From DATLYF01 sp035575095 (GTDB taxonomy: Bacteria; Pseudomonadota; Gammaproteobacteria; Competibacterales; Competibacteraceae), in assembly GCA_035575095.1 (NCBI GenBank), contig DATLYF010000088.1:1-27342 (forward strand): 27,342 nt of DNA. The letters run 5' to 3'. A program made the translations under genes and the position numbers. Below, piece by piece: positions 8,609 to 17,938 of the stretch. The notes under the pieces are model-generated. The model saw only the letters and a list, made by a program, of their open reading frames with translations, made no database searches and was not told where the DNA came from. The number at the start of each line of letters is the position of its first letter. The first letter of the stretch is position 1.

Positions 8609-9855
8609 AAGCGCTGGCGCAGTATCTCCGCCAGCTCCTCATCGCTGAGCACGATGGGGTTGGTCTTCATGCTGGAGCCGCGGGCGTTGGCCACCACTCG
8701 CGGAATATCCGCCTCCGTCATCCCGTAGGCGGAGAGCCTGGGCAGTTGCAGCTCCTCGATCCAATCTTCTAGCAGCAGGCACAGCGCCTCGCGGGCGTTG
8801 CGGGCGTTCTGGTGCTGGCGGCCGGTGAGCAGATTGCCGAGACGGGCATACTTGTCCCGCGCCGGGCTGTCGGGGTCGCGGCTGCGCAGGGCGGCGATGT
8901 TGGTGCGGGTGGTGACCGCCAGCAGGGTGCCGCAGACCACGCCATGGGGGATGGGGAAAAATGCACCCAGCGGCGCGGCCAAGCCATGCACCGCACCCAA
9001 TCCGGTCTGCGCCAGACAGATGCCGGAGAGCAGCGCGCCATAAGCCAGGCGGGCGCGGCCGGCGGCGGCCTGGTCGGTCTCCTTGTACCAGGCCCACAAT
9101 CCCTCGCGGATGGCGCGCACGCCGCTTTCGGCCAGGGCATCGGTGAAGGGATTGGCACGCAGCGAGACGTAGGACTCCATGAGCTGGGTCAGAGCGTCCA
9201 TGGCGTTGGCGGCGATCTGCGGCTGTGGGCAGTTCTCCAGCAGATCGGGATCGATCAGCGCCACCTCCGGTACCAGCCGCTCGTGACGGAAGGACTTCTT
9301 GAAGCCCTGCACGCCTTGTACCCCGAGCACGGCGTTCTTGGTGGCCTCGGAGCCGGTGCCGGCGGTGGTGGGCACGGCAATGAAGGGCAGCGCCGGACCG
9401 GGATAGGGCAGCTCCGGCCCTATCCCCTCCAGGAAATCCATCACCGAATGCTCGACCCGCACCAGGCCGGCGATGGCCTTGGCCGCATCGAGCACGCTGC
9501 CGCCGCCGATGCCCACCACCAGCTCGGGGGCGAAAGCGCGTAGTTCGCGTGCCGCCTCATCGACGAGCTGCGGCGAGGGTTCGCCATCGACGGTGATCTG
9601 CTGCCACTGCAGGCCGGCCTGGCGCAGCGCCGCCAGCAGCGCCGCGCCAAAGCGCGAGGTCAGGAATGAACGGGCGCCGGTGACCAGCGCCAGGCGCCGG
9701 CCATAGCCCTGGATCAGGGTCGGCAGTCTGGCCAGGCTGCCAGCACCGAACTCGATGCGCGGCAAGCGGGCGATGGAAAACGGAGCGATGGGTTCTAGCA
9801 CGGTATCGGCGTCGGCGGCCCTGCTGGCCGCGGCGCCCGGGGCTGAGGCTTTCAT
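8605..9855 (-). CDS. Iron-containing alcohol dehydrogenase
   Basis: The 416-residue protein is a group III (Fe-dependent) NAD(P)-linked alcohol dehydrogenase. The N-terminal dinucleotide domain shows LALVTGARSF and GGGSVLDAAKAIA. AVPTTAGTGSEATKNAVL is the classic family segment. The metal site lies in the helical half, with NAMDALTQLMESYVS and HGLAAPLGAFFPIPHGVVCG supplying the histidines. The ATG at 9855 (MKASAPGAAAS) is chosen because codons upstream, to 10035, run into valS regulatory DNA. The ribosome binding site is weak. The substrate cannot be told from sequence. It is transcribed away from valS and overlaps the phosphodiesterase gene by 4 bases. Confidence 0.9.
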   Translation of the reverse strand: MKASAPGAAASRAADADTVLEPIAPFSIARLPRIEFGAGSLARLPTLIQGYGRRLALVTGARSFLTSRFGAALLAALRQAGLQWQQITVDGEPSPQLVDEAARELRAFAPELVVGIGGGSVLDAAKAIAGLVRVEHSVMDFLEGIGPELPYPGPALPFIAVPTTAGTGSEATKNAVLGVQGVQGFKKSFRHERLVPEVALIDPDLLENCPQPQIAANAMDALTQLMESYVSLRANPFTDALAESGVRAIREGLWAWYKETDQAAAGRARLAYGALLSGICLAQTGLGAVHGLAAPLGAFFPIPHGVVCGTLLAVTTRTNIAALRSRDPDSPARDKYARLGNLLTGRQHQNARNAREALCLLLEDWIEELQLPRLSAYGMTEADIPRVVANARGSSMKTNPIVLSDEELAEILRQRL

Positions 9856-10027
9856 GGGGTAGGCGGATGCGGACGACCGTCCCGGTTGCTGACAATGCCG
9901 CAATCTTAGGCCAGGCCACGGGGAAATCCCAGCGGGTAGCCGCCCGCTGTGGCAAAGCTGCGCTATACTCAGAACCCTTTCGCAGCGCGGTTGCAGGCCC
10001 GCCCCGAGACAACAAGCGACAGTCACG
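9856..10027. promoter_or_regulatory. Divergent promoter region, alcohol dehydrogenase / valS
   Basis: The 172-base gap separates two genes read outward. On the plus strand TATACT at 9964-9969 is a good -10 hexamer about 60 bases ahead of valS, but no good -35 is found 16-18 bases upstream. An AGCGGG/CCCGCT inverted repeat at 9931-9947 lies just upstream. No T-box or other tRNA-sensing leader was recognised. Confidence 0.4.
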
Positions 10028-12838
10028 ATGGACAAGACCTACGAACCTCACGCCCTCGAAGAACGCTGGTACCAGATCTGGGAAGAGAACGGCTACTTCG
10101 CCCCTTCGGGCAAGGGGGAGCCGTACTGCATCATGATCCCGCCGCCGAATGTCACCGGCACCCTGCACATGGGGCATGCCTTCCAGGACACCATCATGGA
10201 TCTCCTGATCCGCTACCACCGCATGCAGGGCCGCAACACTCTGTGGCAGCCGGGTACGGATCACGCCGGCATCGCCACCCAGATGGTGGTGGAACGCCAG
10301 CTCGCCGCCTCCGGCCAGACCCGTCACGACCTCGGTCGCGAGGCCTTCATCGAGCGCGTCTGGCAGTGGAAAGAGCAGTCCGGCGGCACCATCACCCGCC
10401 AGCTGCGGCGCATGGGGGCCTCCTGCGATTGGTCGCGGGAGCGTTTCACCATGGATGAAGGGCTGTCGGCGGCGGTCACCGAGCTGTTCGTGCGCCTCTA
10501 CGACGCCGGCCTGATCTACCGCGGCAGCCGCCTGGTCAACTGGGATCCGAAGCTGCGCACTGCGGTGTCCGATCTGGAGGTGGTATCCGAGGAGGAGAAC
10601 GGCTCGCTGTGGCATATCCGCTACCCCCTGGCCGAGGGCGGCGGCGACCTGGTCGTGGCTACCACCCGCCCCGAAACCATGCTGGGCGATACCGCCGTAG
10701 CCGTACACCCTGAGGATGCACGCTACCAGCACCTGATCGGCCGCCACATCCGCCTACCGCTGGCCGAGCGCGAGATTCCCATCATCGCCGACGAGTACGT
10801 CGATCCCGCCTTCGGCACCGGTTGTGTCAAGATCACCCCGGCTCACGATTTCAACGACTACGAGGTGGGCAAGCGCCACGGCCTGCCTCTGATCAACATC
10901 TTCACCCCCGAGGCCACGCTCAACGACAATGCCCCGCCGCGTTACCGCGGCCTGGATCGCTTCGAAGCCCGCAAGCGGGTCGTCGCCGACCTGGAAGAAC
11001 AGGGCCTGCTGGTCGAGGTCAAGGCGCACAAGCTGATGGTGCCCCGCTGCGACCGCACCAACGAGGTGATCGAACCCTACCTCACCGACCAGTGGTTCGT
11101 CGACCTCACCCGCCGCGAGCTGGCCGACGGCCGCCCCGGCGGGCGCACCGCCATCACCGGCCCGGCTATCGAAGCGGTGCGCACCGGGCGCATCCGCTTC
11201 GTGCCGGAGAACTGGACCAAGACCTACTACGAGTGGATGAACAACATCCAGGACTGGTGCATCAGTCGCCAGATCTGGTGGGGCCACCGCATCCCGGCCT
11301 GGTATGACGCCGCAGGCAACCTCTACGTCGGCCGCAACGAGGCCGAGGTGCGCCGCAAGCACCGCCTGGGCGCCGACGTGGCGCTGCGCCAGGACGAGGA
11401 CGTGCTCGATACCTGGTTCAGCTCCGCCCTGTGGCCGTTCTCCACCCTGGGCTGGCCGCAGCAGACCGAGGCGCTCAAGACTTTCTATCCGACCAGCGTG
11501 CTGGTCACCGGCTTCGACATCATCTTCTTCTGGGTGGCCCGCATGATCATGATGGGCCTGTACTGCATGCAAGAGGTGCCGTTCCGCGAGGTCTATATCC
11601 ACGGCTTGGTGCGCGACCAGGACGGACAGAAGATGTCGAAGTCCAAGGGTAATGTGCTCGATCCGCTGGACATCATCGATGGCATCGACCTGGAGTCGCT
11701 GGTCAAGAAGCGCACCACCGGCCTGATGCAGCCGAAGATGGCGCCGAAGATCGAAAAGGCCACCCGCCGGCAGTTTCCCGAGGGCATCAAGGACTACGGC
11801 ACCGACGCCCTGCGCTTTACCTTCGCCGCACTGGCCACCAACGGCCGCGACATCATCTTCGACATGGGCCGCGTCGAGGGCTACCGCAACTTCTGCAACA
11901 AGCTGTGGAATGCGGCGCGCTATGTGCTCATGAATACCGAGGGCCAGGACACTGGCCTGGACGGCGCGAGCGCCGTGGAGCTGAGCCTGGCCGATCGCTG
12001 GATCCTCTCAAGACTGGCCCGCACCGAGCAGGAGTTGAGCGAGCACATCCAGGCTTACCGCTTCGATCTGGCCGCGAAGAGTGTGTACGAATTCACCTGG
12101 AACGAGTTCTGCGACTGGTACCTGGAGCTGTCCAAGCCGGTGCTCACCGAGGACGACAGTACGCCCGCCCAGTGCCGCGGCACCCGCCGCACCCTGGTGC
12201 GGGTGTTGGAGACGCTGCTCAGGCTGCTGCACCCGTTCATGCCCTTCATCACCGAGGAGATCTGGCAGCGGGTGGCGCCGCTTGCCGGCAAGTCCGGTCC
12301 CAGCATCTCCCTGCAGCCTTACCCGCTGCCGGAGGCCGAGCAGCTGGACGCGGCTGCCGAGGCCGAGGTCGAGTGGCTGCAGCAGTTCCTGCTCGGGGTG
12401 CGGCGCATCCGCGCCGAGATGAACATCGCCCCGGGCAAGCCGCTGCCGGTGCTGCTCGCCGGCGGCGATGCCGCCGATCGCGAGCGGGTGGCGCGCAACG
12501 CCCTGTTCCTCAAGCGTCTCGGCCGGCTCGAATCCCTGGCCTGGCTGGAGGCCGGCAGCGAGGCACCCGAGGCCGCCACCGCCCTGGTCGGCGGTGCGCT
12601 TAAGGTGCTCATCCCCATGGCCGGGCTGATCGACAAGGGTGCCGAGCTGGCACGCCTGGACAAGGAGATCGCCCGGCTGCGCAGCGATCTGGAGCGCGGC
12701 GCGGCCAAGCTGGCCAATCCCGACTTCACCGGCCGCGCCCCGACCGCCGTGGTGGAGAAAGAGAAAGCCAAGCTGGCCGAAGCCCGCCTCGCCCTGGACA
12801 GCCTGCAAGCACAGCGGGAACGCATCGGGCGGCTTTGA
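10028..12838 (+). CDS. valS: Valyl-tRNA synthetase
   Basis: This class I enzyme charges tRNA-Val with valine in the cytoplasm. The 936-residue protein is full length. The HIGH signature is TGTLHMGH (43-50) and the KMSKS loop is at 535-539. Between them lies the CP1 editing domain (TTRPETMLGDTAVAV, GTGCVKITPAHDFNDY). NIQDWCISRQIWWGHRIPAW marks the return to the catalytic fold. The anticodon-binding domain and the C-terminal coiled coil typical of ValRS (LARLDKEIARLRSDLERG to the end) are present. The ribosome binding site is weak. It is followed by a DUF2333 gene 55 bases downstream on the same strand. Confidence 0.98.
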   Translation: MDKTYEPHALEERWYQIWEENGYFAPSGKGEPYCIMIPPPNVTGTLHMGHAFQDTIMDLLIRYHRMQGRNTLWQPGTDHAGIATQMVVERQLAASGQTRHDLGREAFIERVWQWKEQSGGTITRQLRRMGASCDWSRERFTMDEGLSAAVTELFVRLYDAGLIYRGSRLVNWDPKLRTAVSDLEVVSEEENGSLWHIRYPLAEGGGDLVVATTRPETMLGDTAVAVHPEDARYQHLIGRHIRLPLAEREIPIIADEYVDPAFGTGCVKITPAHDFNDYEVGKRHGLPLINIFTPEATLNDNAPPRYRGLDRFEARKRVVADLEEQGLLVEVKAHKLMVPRCDRTNEVIEPYLTDQWFVDLTRRELADGRPGGRTAITGPAIEAVRTGRIRFVPENWTKTYYEWMNNIQDWCISRQIWWGHRIPAWYDAAGNLYVGRNEAEVRRKHRLGADVALRQDEDVLDTWFSSALWPFSTLGWPQQTEALKTFYPTSVLVTGFDIIFFWVARMIMMGLYCMQEVPFREVYIHGLVRDQDGQKMSKSKGNVLDPLDIIDGIDLESLVKKRTTGLMQPKMAPKIEKATRRQFPEGIKDYGTDALRFTFAALATNGRDIIFDMGRVEGYRNFCNKLWNAARYVLMNTEGQDTGLDGASAVELSLADRWILSRLARTEQELSEHIQAYRFDLAAKSVYEFTWNEFCDWYLELSKPVLTEDDSTPAQCRGTRRTLVRVLETLLRLLHPFMPFITEEIWQRVAPLAGKSGPSISLQPYPLPEAEQLDAAAEAEVEWLQQFLLGVRRIRAEMNIAPGKPLPVLLAGGDAADRERVARNALFLKRLGRLESLAWLEAGSEAPEAATALVGGALKVLIPMAGLIDKGAELARLDKEIARLRSDLERGAAKLANPDFTGRAPTAVVEKEKAKLAEARLALDSLQAQRERIGRL

Positions 12839-12893
12839 AGCGCGCATCGGGACGCAAAGCCGATCTCTACTGGCACTTACCGAGGGACCCAGC

Positions 12894-13964
12894 GTGGCCA
12901 TCAGCGGCAGACTGCTCGAATCCTCCAAGGCCGGCGTCAGCCGGCTGATCCACCTCTACCACCCCCGCACCTGGAAGGAAAAGGGTCTGCTCTGGACCAG
13001 CGGTCTGGTCATCGTCACCTACCTGGTAGTGGTGCTCGTCCTGGGCATGCTCTGGTCGCGGGAGCCGGACGCATTCGACGTACGTGGCAACGCCCTGGAG
13101 CTGGCCCAGGGCGACGAGAAGAAGCTGGTGCCGGGCTATGTCACCACCGCCACGGTAATCGGCATCGGCCAGACCCTACTGGACAAGCCAGGCGGCTATC
13201 TGAGCAACGACATCACCCCGCCGGGGCTATACCTGGACAACATCCCCGCCTGGGAATTCGGCGTGCTCACCGCGCTGCGCGACGTCACCCGCGGTATGCG
13301 CAACGACTTCAGCCGCTCCCAGAGCCAATCCGCCGAGGACAAGGATCTGGTCATCGCCCAGCCCCAGTTCAATTATGATTCCGAATCCTGGGTCCTGCCC
13401 TCCAGCGAATCCGAATACCGCAAGGGCCTGGAGGCGCTGACGCGCTACCTCAACCGCCTGACCGACGACAATCCGCGCGATGGCCAGTTCTATACGCGCG
13501 CCGACAACCTGCGTAACTACCTCTTCGAGGTGGAGCAGCGCCTCGGCTCGCTGGCCCAGCGCCTGGGTGCCAGCGTCGGCCGCATCAGCTACGACACCAC
13601 CCTGGCCGGCGACCCCAAGGCCGCCCAGGCCAAGCCCGGTCCGGAGCAGTTCCTGATCAAGACGCCGTGGCTGGAGATCGACGACGTGTTCTACGAAGCC
13701 CGCGGCTACACCTGGGCGTTGCTGCACATCCTCGATGCCCTGGAAAGCGACTTCGCGCCGGTGCTCAACGACAAGAACGCCATGGTCTCGCTGAAGCAGA
13801 TCATCCGCGAACTGGAAGGCGCGCAGGAACCGCTGTGGGCGCCCATGGTGCTGAACGGCCAGGGCTTCGCCCTGGTGGCCAACCACTCGCTGGTGATGGC
13901 CTCTTACATCTCCCGCGCCAATGCCGCCCTGATCGATCTGCGCAGTCTGCTGGAACGGGGCTGA
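12894..13964 (+). CDS. DUF2333 family inner-membrane protein
   Basis: This 356-residue protein matches the look of the DUF2333 family, known mainly from gammaproteobacteria, with no assigned function. It has one hydrophobic segment near residues 34-54 (SGLVIVTYLVVVLVLGMLW), so it is probably anchored with a large periplasmic part. Recognisable features are LVPGYVTTATVIGIGQTLLD, PPGLYLDNIPAWEFGVL, RDVTRGMRNDFSRSQSQS, and the C-terminal LVMASYISRANAALIDLRSL. The start is GTG at 12894 with GAGGG about 8 bases upstream. It probably shares the valS transcript and lies 6 bases from the following hydrolase gene. Confidence 0.85.
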   Translation: MAISGRLLESSKAGVSRLIHLYHPRTWKEKGLLWTSGLVIVTYLVVVLVLGMLWSREPDAFDVRGNALELAQGDEKKLVPGYVTTATVIGIGQTLLDKPGGYLSNDITPPGLYLDNIPAWEFGVLTALRDVTRGMRNDFSRSQSQSAEDKDLVIAQPQFNYDSESWVLPSSESEYRKGLEALTRYLNRLTDDNPRDGQFYTRADNLRNYLFEVEQRLGSLAQRLGASVGRISYDTTLAGDPKAAQAKPGPEQFLIKTPWLEIDDVFYEARGYTWALLHILDALESDFAPVLNDKNAMVSLKQIIRELEGAQEPLWAPMVLNGQGFALVANHSLVMASYISRANAALIDLRSLLERG

Positions 13965-13970
13965 CGGCGC

Positions 13971-14735
13971 ATGGCCGACTTCCGCACCCATCTGCTGGGC
14001 GCGGCGGCGGTCAGCGGCGCCGCCGCCACCGGGTTGCTGCTGGCCGGCGCGGCCGGGCGCGAGGCGGTGGTCGGCTATTTCAGCCTGGGAGTGATCGGCG
14101 GCCTGCTGCCGGATATCGACTCCGAGACCTCCATCCCGGTGCGGGTGGCCTTCACCGTGCTGGCGCTGCTGGCGGCCTTCCTCATGGTGTTCGTGTTCGC
14201 CGCCCGTTACTCGCTGATCGAACTGTTCATCCTCGGCGTGGCCAGCTTCGCCGTGGTGCGCTATGGGGTGTTCAGCCTGTTCAGCCGCTTCACCGTGCAC
14301 CGCGGCCTGATCCACTCCATCCCCGCCGGCCTGGCCTTTGCCCTGGGCACCACCCTGCTCGCCCACCGCTTCTTCGCTGCTGCCCCGCTGGCGGCCTGGC
14401 TGTGCGGGGCGTTCATCCTGCTCGGCTTCCTGGTGCATCTGACCCTGGATGAACTGTACAGCGTCAATCTCATGGGTATGCGGGTGAAGAGCTCCTTCGG
14501 CACCGCCCTGTGCCTGGGCAGCCTGGACAACCCGCTGGGTACCGCCGCCCTCTATCTGCTGGTGGTGCTGCTGTGGCTGGCCAGCCCGTCCCTGCAGCCA
14601 CTGCTCGGCCTGCTGCTCGATGACGCTACCTATCGTGTCCTGCTGGAGCGCCTGGTGCCGCGCTCCGGGCAGGGTTGGTTTCGCGGGTTGCTGACGACGC
14701 TCGCCGATCTGGCGCGGGTGCGCTTGGGCATCTGA
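13971..14735 (+). CDS. YdjM-like membrane-bound metal-dependent hydrolase
   Basis: The 254-residue polytopic membrane protein fits the DUF457/YdjM 'LexA-binding, inner membrane-associated putative hydrolase' family. Conserved polar motifs sit among 5-6 hydrophobic segments: FRTHLLGA near the start, LLPDIDSE at about residues 45-52, HRGLIHS, and HLTLDELYS. These His and Asp residues are thought to bind metal. The physiological substrate is unknown. It begins 6 bases after the DUF2333 stop and is convergent with the DoxX-NDH-2 gene. The 41 bases between the two stop codons contain only a weak GGCC/GGCC pairing, no clear terminator. Confidence 0.85.
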   Translation: MADFRTHLLGAAAVSGAAATGLLLAGAAGREAVVGYFSLGVIGGLLPDIDSETSIPVRVAFTVLALLAAFLMVFVFAARYSLIELFILGVASFAVVRYGVFSLFSRFTVHRGLIHSIPAGLAFALGTTLLAHRFFAAAPLAAWLCGAFILLGFLVHLTLDELYSVNLMGMRVKSSFGTALCLGSLDNPLGTAALYLLVVLLWLASPSLQPLLGLLLDDATYRVLLERLVPRSGQGWFRGLLTTLADLARVRLGI

Positions 14736-14776
14736 GGAGGACGCCCGACCGGGGCCATCCTTGGCCGTACGCTCCT

Positions 14777-16861
14777 TTACCCCTCCTCTCCACCCGTCAC
14801 CAGCCGCGTCCCGCGCCTGAAGGTCAGATAGGCCCAGAACCAGGAGAGAGCCACTGCCACCCGGCTGCGCAGACTGGCCAGGAAGGCTATGTGCGCCACG
14901 CCCCACAGCCACCAGGCCGCAGCGCCGGACAAGCGCAGCCAGCCGAAGTCGGCCACCGCTGCCTGGCGGCCGATGGTAGCCAGACTGCCCAGATGATGGT
15001 AGCGGAACGGCGGCGGCGGGTTACGCTCTTCCAGGCGGGCGCCGATCACCTTCGCCACATAGGCGCCGCCCTGCTTGGCGGCCGGCGCCAGTCCAGGGGC
15101 AGGCTTGCCGTCCCAGGCCTCGGCATAGGCGGTATCGCCGATGGCGAACACCTCGGGCAGACCCGGTACCGAGAGATCCGCTCCGACCTTAACGCGCCCA
15201 GCGCGGTCGGCCTCGACCCCGAGCCACTCGGCCGCCGGCGATGCCATCACCCCGGCCGCCCAGAACACGCAGCGCGCGCCGATGCGCTGGCCGCCCACCA
15301 CCACGCCCCCGCCATCCACCACCTCCACCCGTGCGCCGGTCAGCACCTCCACCCCCAGCGCCCGCAGCGAACGCTCGGTGATCGCCGAGAGCTGCTCCGG
15401 GAAGGTCGCCAGCAGCCGCGGTCCGGCCTCCAGCAGCAGCACCCGCGACTGGGCCGGGTCGATGTGGCGGAACTCGTCGGCCAGACCGTGATGGGCCAGT
15501 TCGGCCACGGCCCCGGCCAGCTCCACCCCGGTGGGGCCACCACCGATGATGACGAAGGTGAGTAGGCGCTGGCGCTCCAGCGGGTCGGTGCAGGTCTCGG
15601 CGCGCTCGAACGCCAGTAGCAGGCGGCGGCGGATGGCGGTGGCATCGTCGATGCGCTTCAGCCCCAGCGCCCACGGCTCCCACTCGTCGCGGCCGAAATA
15701 GCTGTGTCGCGCGCCGGTGGCCAGCACCAGGTAGTCGTAGGGGATGCGCTGCTCGCCGATCAGCACGGCGCGGGCGCGGGTGTCGACGCCGCTGACCCTG
15801 CCCAGCAGCACGCGGGCGTTGTCCTGATCGCGCAGCAGCTCGCGGATGGGCACGGCGATGTCGGCCGGATTGAGACTGGCGGTGGCCACCTGGTAGAGCA
15901 GCGGCTGGAACAGGTGGTAGTTGTGGCGATCGATCAGGGTCACCCGGCACGGAGCGTCGCGCAGGGCGCGCACCGCTGCCAGACCGCCGAAGCCGCCGCC
16001 CACCACCACCACCTGGGGTAGCCGCGCCAGCAGTTCCTGGCTCATCCCGGCCAGGCGCGGATAGCGGCGCTGCAGCACCTGCCACAGAACGGCATCGACG
16101 GCCACGGCACCGCCGCCGCGCAGCAGCAGCATGGCCGCCAGCATGAGCAGATAGGGGGCGTCGGCCGCACTGGCGAGCAGCAGCGCTGCAACCAGCGCGG
16201 CCGGACGCGTAGCCAGGCCGACTAGCAGCAGCACAGCCAGGGCCTCGGCCGGCGGCGTGGTCGCCGTCTGCACCAGACTCCAGGCCAGCCAGGCGCGCAC
16301 CGCCAGCCAGAATAGCGGACCGAGGTAACGACTGATGGCGCCGTACAGGTGCAACAGCGGATCGACCAGCGGCAGCGCGCTGCTGCTCGTACCCCGCGCC
16401 AGCAGCCGGTCCAGCGACAGCGGACCGGCGCCCAGCACCGCATAGCCGGCGAACAGCACGATCCAGTCGAGGTGTTCGGCCAGGTGCCGATACTCCAGCT
16501 CGATCACCAGCGACAGCAGCAGCAGCGGCACGGCGGCGAGCCGGGTGGCCAGGCCCAGCGCCAGCAACACCGGGCAGACTAGCTCCACGGCCGCGCCCAG
16601 CAGGGCGGCATGGTAGGGATCGAGCCAGCGCACCGGATACTCGTAGGCAGCGAGCGTCAGCGCCGTGTCCCAGTTGGCCACCTTGAGCAGGCCGGAGACC
16701 AGGAAGATCTGGGCCAACCACAGGCGTATCCCCAAGTCCAACCAGGGCCAGAGCAGAGTTTCGCCCCACGCCAGGGTGCGCTCCAGGCGACGCAAGGCAC
16801 GGCCCAGGCGCTGCCCACGCAAATGGCGTAGCGCCGCGGCATCGACAGCAGCGGTGTACAT
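14777..16861 (-). CDS. DoxX-domain / type II NADH dehydrogenase fusion
   Basis: The 694-residue protein joins a membrane DoxX-type domain to an NDH-2-type flavoprotein. Residues about 40-155 form a four-helix DoxX domain (LDLGIRLWLAQIFLVSGLLK, AAYEYPV, ALLGAAVELVCPVLLALGLA, GAGPLSLDRLL). Residues about 180-260 look like a second, shortened DoxX-like copy (VRAWLAWSLVQ, LLLVGLATRPAALVAALLL). From residue 284 comes the FAD site VVVVGGGFGGLAAVRAL, then NYHLFQPLLYQVATASLNP, the NADH site VIIGGGPTGVELAG, FAIGDTAY and AAKQGGAYVA. The C-terminal amphipathic region (WWLWGVAHIAFLASLRSR, then YLTFRRGTRLVTG) is typical of NDH-2. ATG at 16861 has GAGGAG 7 bases upstream. It is the last gene of the bdhA unit, so it could reoxidise the NADH made by BdhA, passing electrons to quinone. 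Confidence 0.9.
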   Translation of the reverse strand: MYTAAVDAAALRHLRGQRLGRALRRLERTLAWGETLLWPWLDLGIRLWLAQIFLVSGLLKVANWDTALTLAAYEYPVRWLDPYHAALLGAAVELVCPVLLALGLATRLAAVPLLLLSLVIELEYRHLAEHLDWIVLFAGYAVLGAGPLSLDRLLARGTSSSALPLVDPLLHLYGAISRYLGPLFWLAVRAWLAWSLVQTATTPPAEALAVLLLVGLATRPAALVAALLLASAADAPYLLMLAAMLLLRGGGAVAVDAVLWQVLQRRYPRLAGMSQELLARLPQVVVVGGGFGGLAAVRALRDAPCRVTLIDRHNYHLFQPLLYQVATASLNPADIAVPIRELLRDQDNARVLLGRVSGVDTRARAVLIGEQRIPYDYLVLATGARHSYFGRDEWEPWALGLKRIDDATAIRRRLLLAFERAETCTDPLERQRLLTFVIIGGGPTGVELAGAVAELAHHGLADEFRHIDPAQSRVLLLEAGPRLLATFPEQLSAITERSLRALGVEVLTGARVEVVDGGGVVVGGQRIGARCVFWAAGVMASPAAEWLGVEADRAGRVKVGADLSVPGLPEVFAIGDTAYAEAWDGKPAPGLAPAAKQGGAYVAKVIGARLEERNPPPPFRYHHLGSLATIGRQAAVADFGWLRLSGAAAWWLWGVAHIAFLASLRSRVAVALSWFWAYLTFRRGTRLVTGGEEG

Positions 16862-16872
16862 GGCGGCGCTCC

Positions 16873-17913
16873 TCACAGGAAGGTGGTGGCGATGTCGGTG
16901 GAGGAGCGCTGGCCGATGGCCTCGAAGTGCTTCTCCAGCCAGGCCCCGGCCCGTTCCCGCCCCAGTGCGTGCAGCTCGCGCAAGAACCCCCACTCGGCGT
17001 TGAGCTTGCTGGATACGCCCAACTGCGCCATTTCCTCCTCGGCGTCGACGGTATGGATGTACATGCGCCGATAGCGGCTGCCGTCCAGAGCGCCCTCGTC
17101 GATCAGCCGGGTGACGAAGGCGATGGCGCGCATCTCCCGCATCAGCGAGGAGTTGAAGCTCAGGGTGTTGATGCGGTCCAGGATCTCCCGCGCCGTGGTC
17201 GGCAGCCGCGGGATGCGGATAGGATTGATGCGAATGATCAGCACATCTGGGCTGTCAGCGTTATAGATCAGCGGGTAGATAGGCGGGTTCCCCATATAAC
17301 CGCCGTCCCAGTAGTACTCGCCGTCCACCTCCACCGCCTGGAACAAGAACGGCAGGCAGGCCGAGGCCAGCACCGCCGCGGCGCCGATCTCGTGGGTCTC
17401 GAATACGCGGATGCGGCCGGTGAGCACGTTGGTGGCGCAGAGGAACAGCTTGACCCGGGTGGTGGTGCGCAACGCCTCGAAGTCCACCACCGCCTCCACT
17501 ATGTCCCGCAGCGGGTTGAGGTTGGCGGGGTTGAGCTGGTAGGGGGAGAAGAAGCGGGTCATGGTGTCGAACATGTGCCAGGCCGGCGACAGGTCCATGT
17601 TGCCGTTGCCCATCAGCCGATCCAGCCAGCACGGCTGCAGCGGGCTGAAGCGGGCGGCCTCGGCGATGCGCCGCCAGAATTCCTCCAACCTGGCCCGGCC
17701 GCCGGCGCAGCCGCCCTCGGCCAGTCCGGCGGCCAGCACCGCAGCGTTCATCGCCCCGGCGCTGGTGCCGCTGATGGCGTCGATGTCGATGCGCCCGTCC
17801 TCCAGCAAACGGTCGAGCACGCCCCAGGTGAAGGCGCCGTGGGCGCCGCCGCCCTGCAGAGCGATATTGATGCGCTTGGCCGGGACGGCTTCGGTGCCGG
17901 GTTTCGCGTTCAT
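16873..17913 (-). CDS. Patatin-like phospholipase
   Basis: The 346-residue protein is a patatin-family Ser/Asp lipid acyl hydrolase. The oxyanion-hole loop GGGAHGAF lies at 21-28, the nucleophile Ser51 in GTSAG (49-53), and the catalytic Asp in YYWDGGYMGNPP. The rest (LFLCATNVLTGRIRVF, ASACLPFLFQAVEVDG, VLIIRINPI) is typical of the bacterial group often found beside 3-hydroxybutyrate dehydrogenase. No signal peptide is seen. ATG at 17913 is preceded by GGAGGAG. It lies 25 bases after bdhA and 11 bases before the NDH-2 fusion. It may release hydroxyacyl groups from PHB oligomers or membrane lipids, but the substrate is inference from context. Confidence 0.9.
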   Translation of the reverse strand: MNAKPGTEAVPAKRINIALQGGGAHGAFTWGVLDRLLEDGRIDIDAISGTSAGAMNAAVLAAGLAEGGCAGGRARLEEFWRRIAEAARFSPLQPCWLDRLMGNGNMDLSPAWHMFDTMTRFFSPYQLNPANLNPLRDIVEAVVDFEALRTTTRVKLFLCATNVLTGRIRVFETHEIGAAAVLASACLPFLFQAVEVDGEYYWDGGYMGNPPIYPLIYNADSPDVLIIRINPIRIPRLPTTAREILDRINTLSFNSSLMREMRAIAFVTRLIDEGALDGSRYRRMYIHTVDAEEEMAQLGVSSKLNAEWGFLRELHALGRERAGAWLEKHFEAIGQRSSTDIATTFL

Positions 17914-17938
17914 GATCTCCTCCCCACTGGCTGCGGCT

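Noticed and set aside
13227..14912. A 561-codon frame on the minus strand opposite the DUF2333 and YdjM-like genes
   Set aside because: Gln/His/Gly-rich low-complexity translation, typical of an antisense shadow; the plus-strand genes have family motifs.
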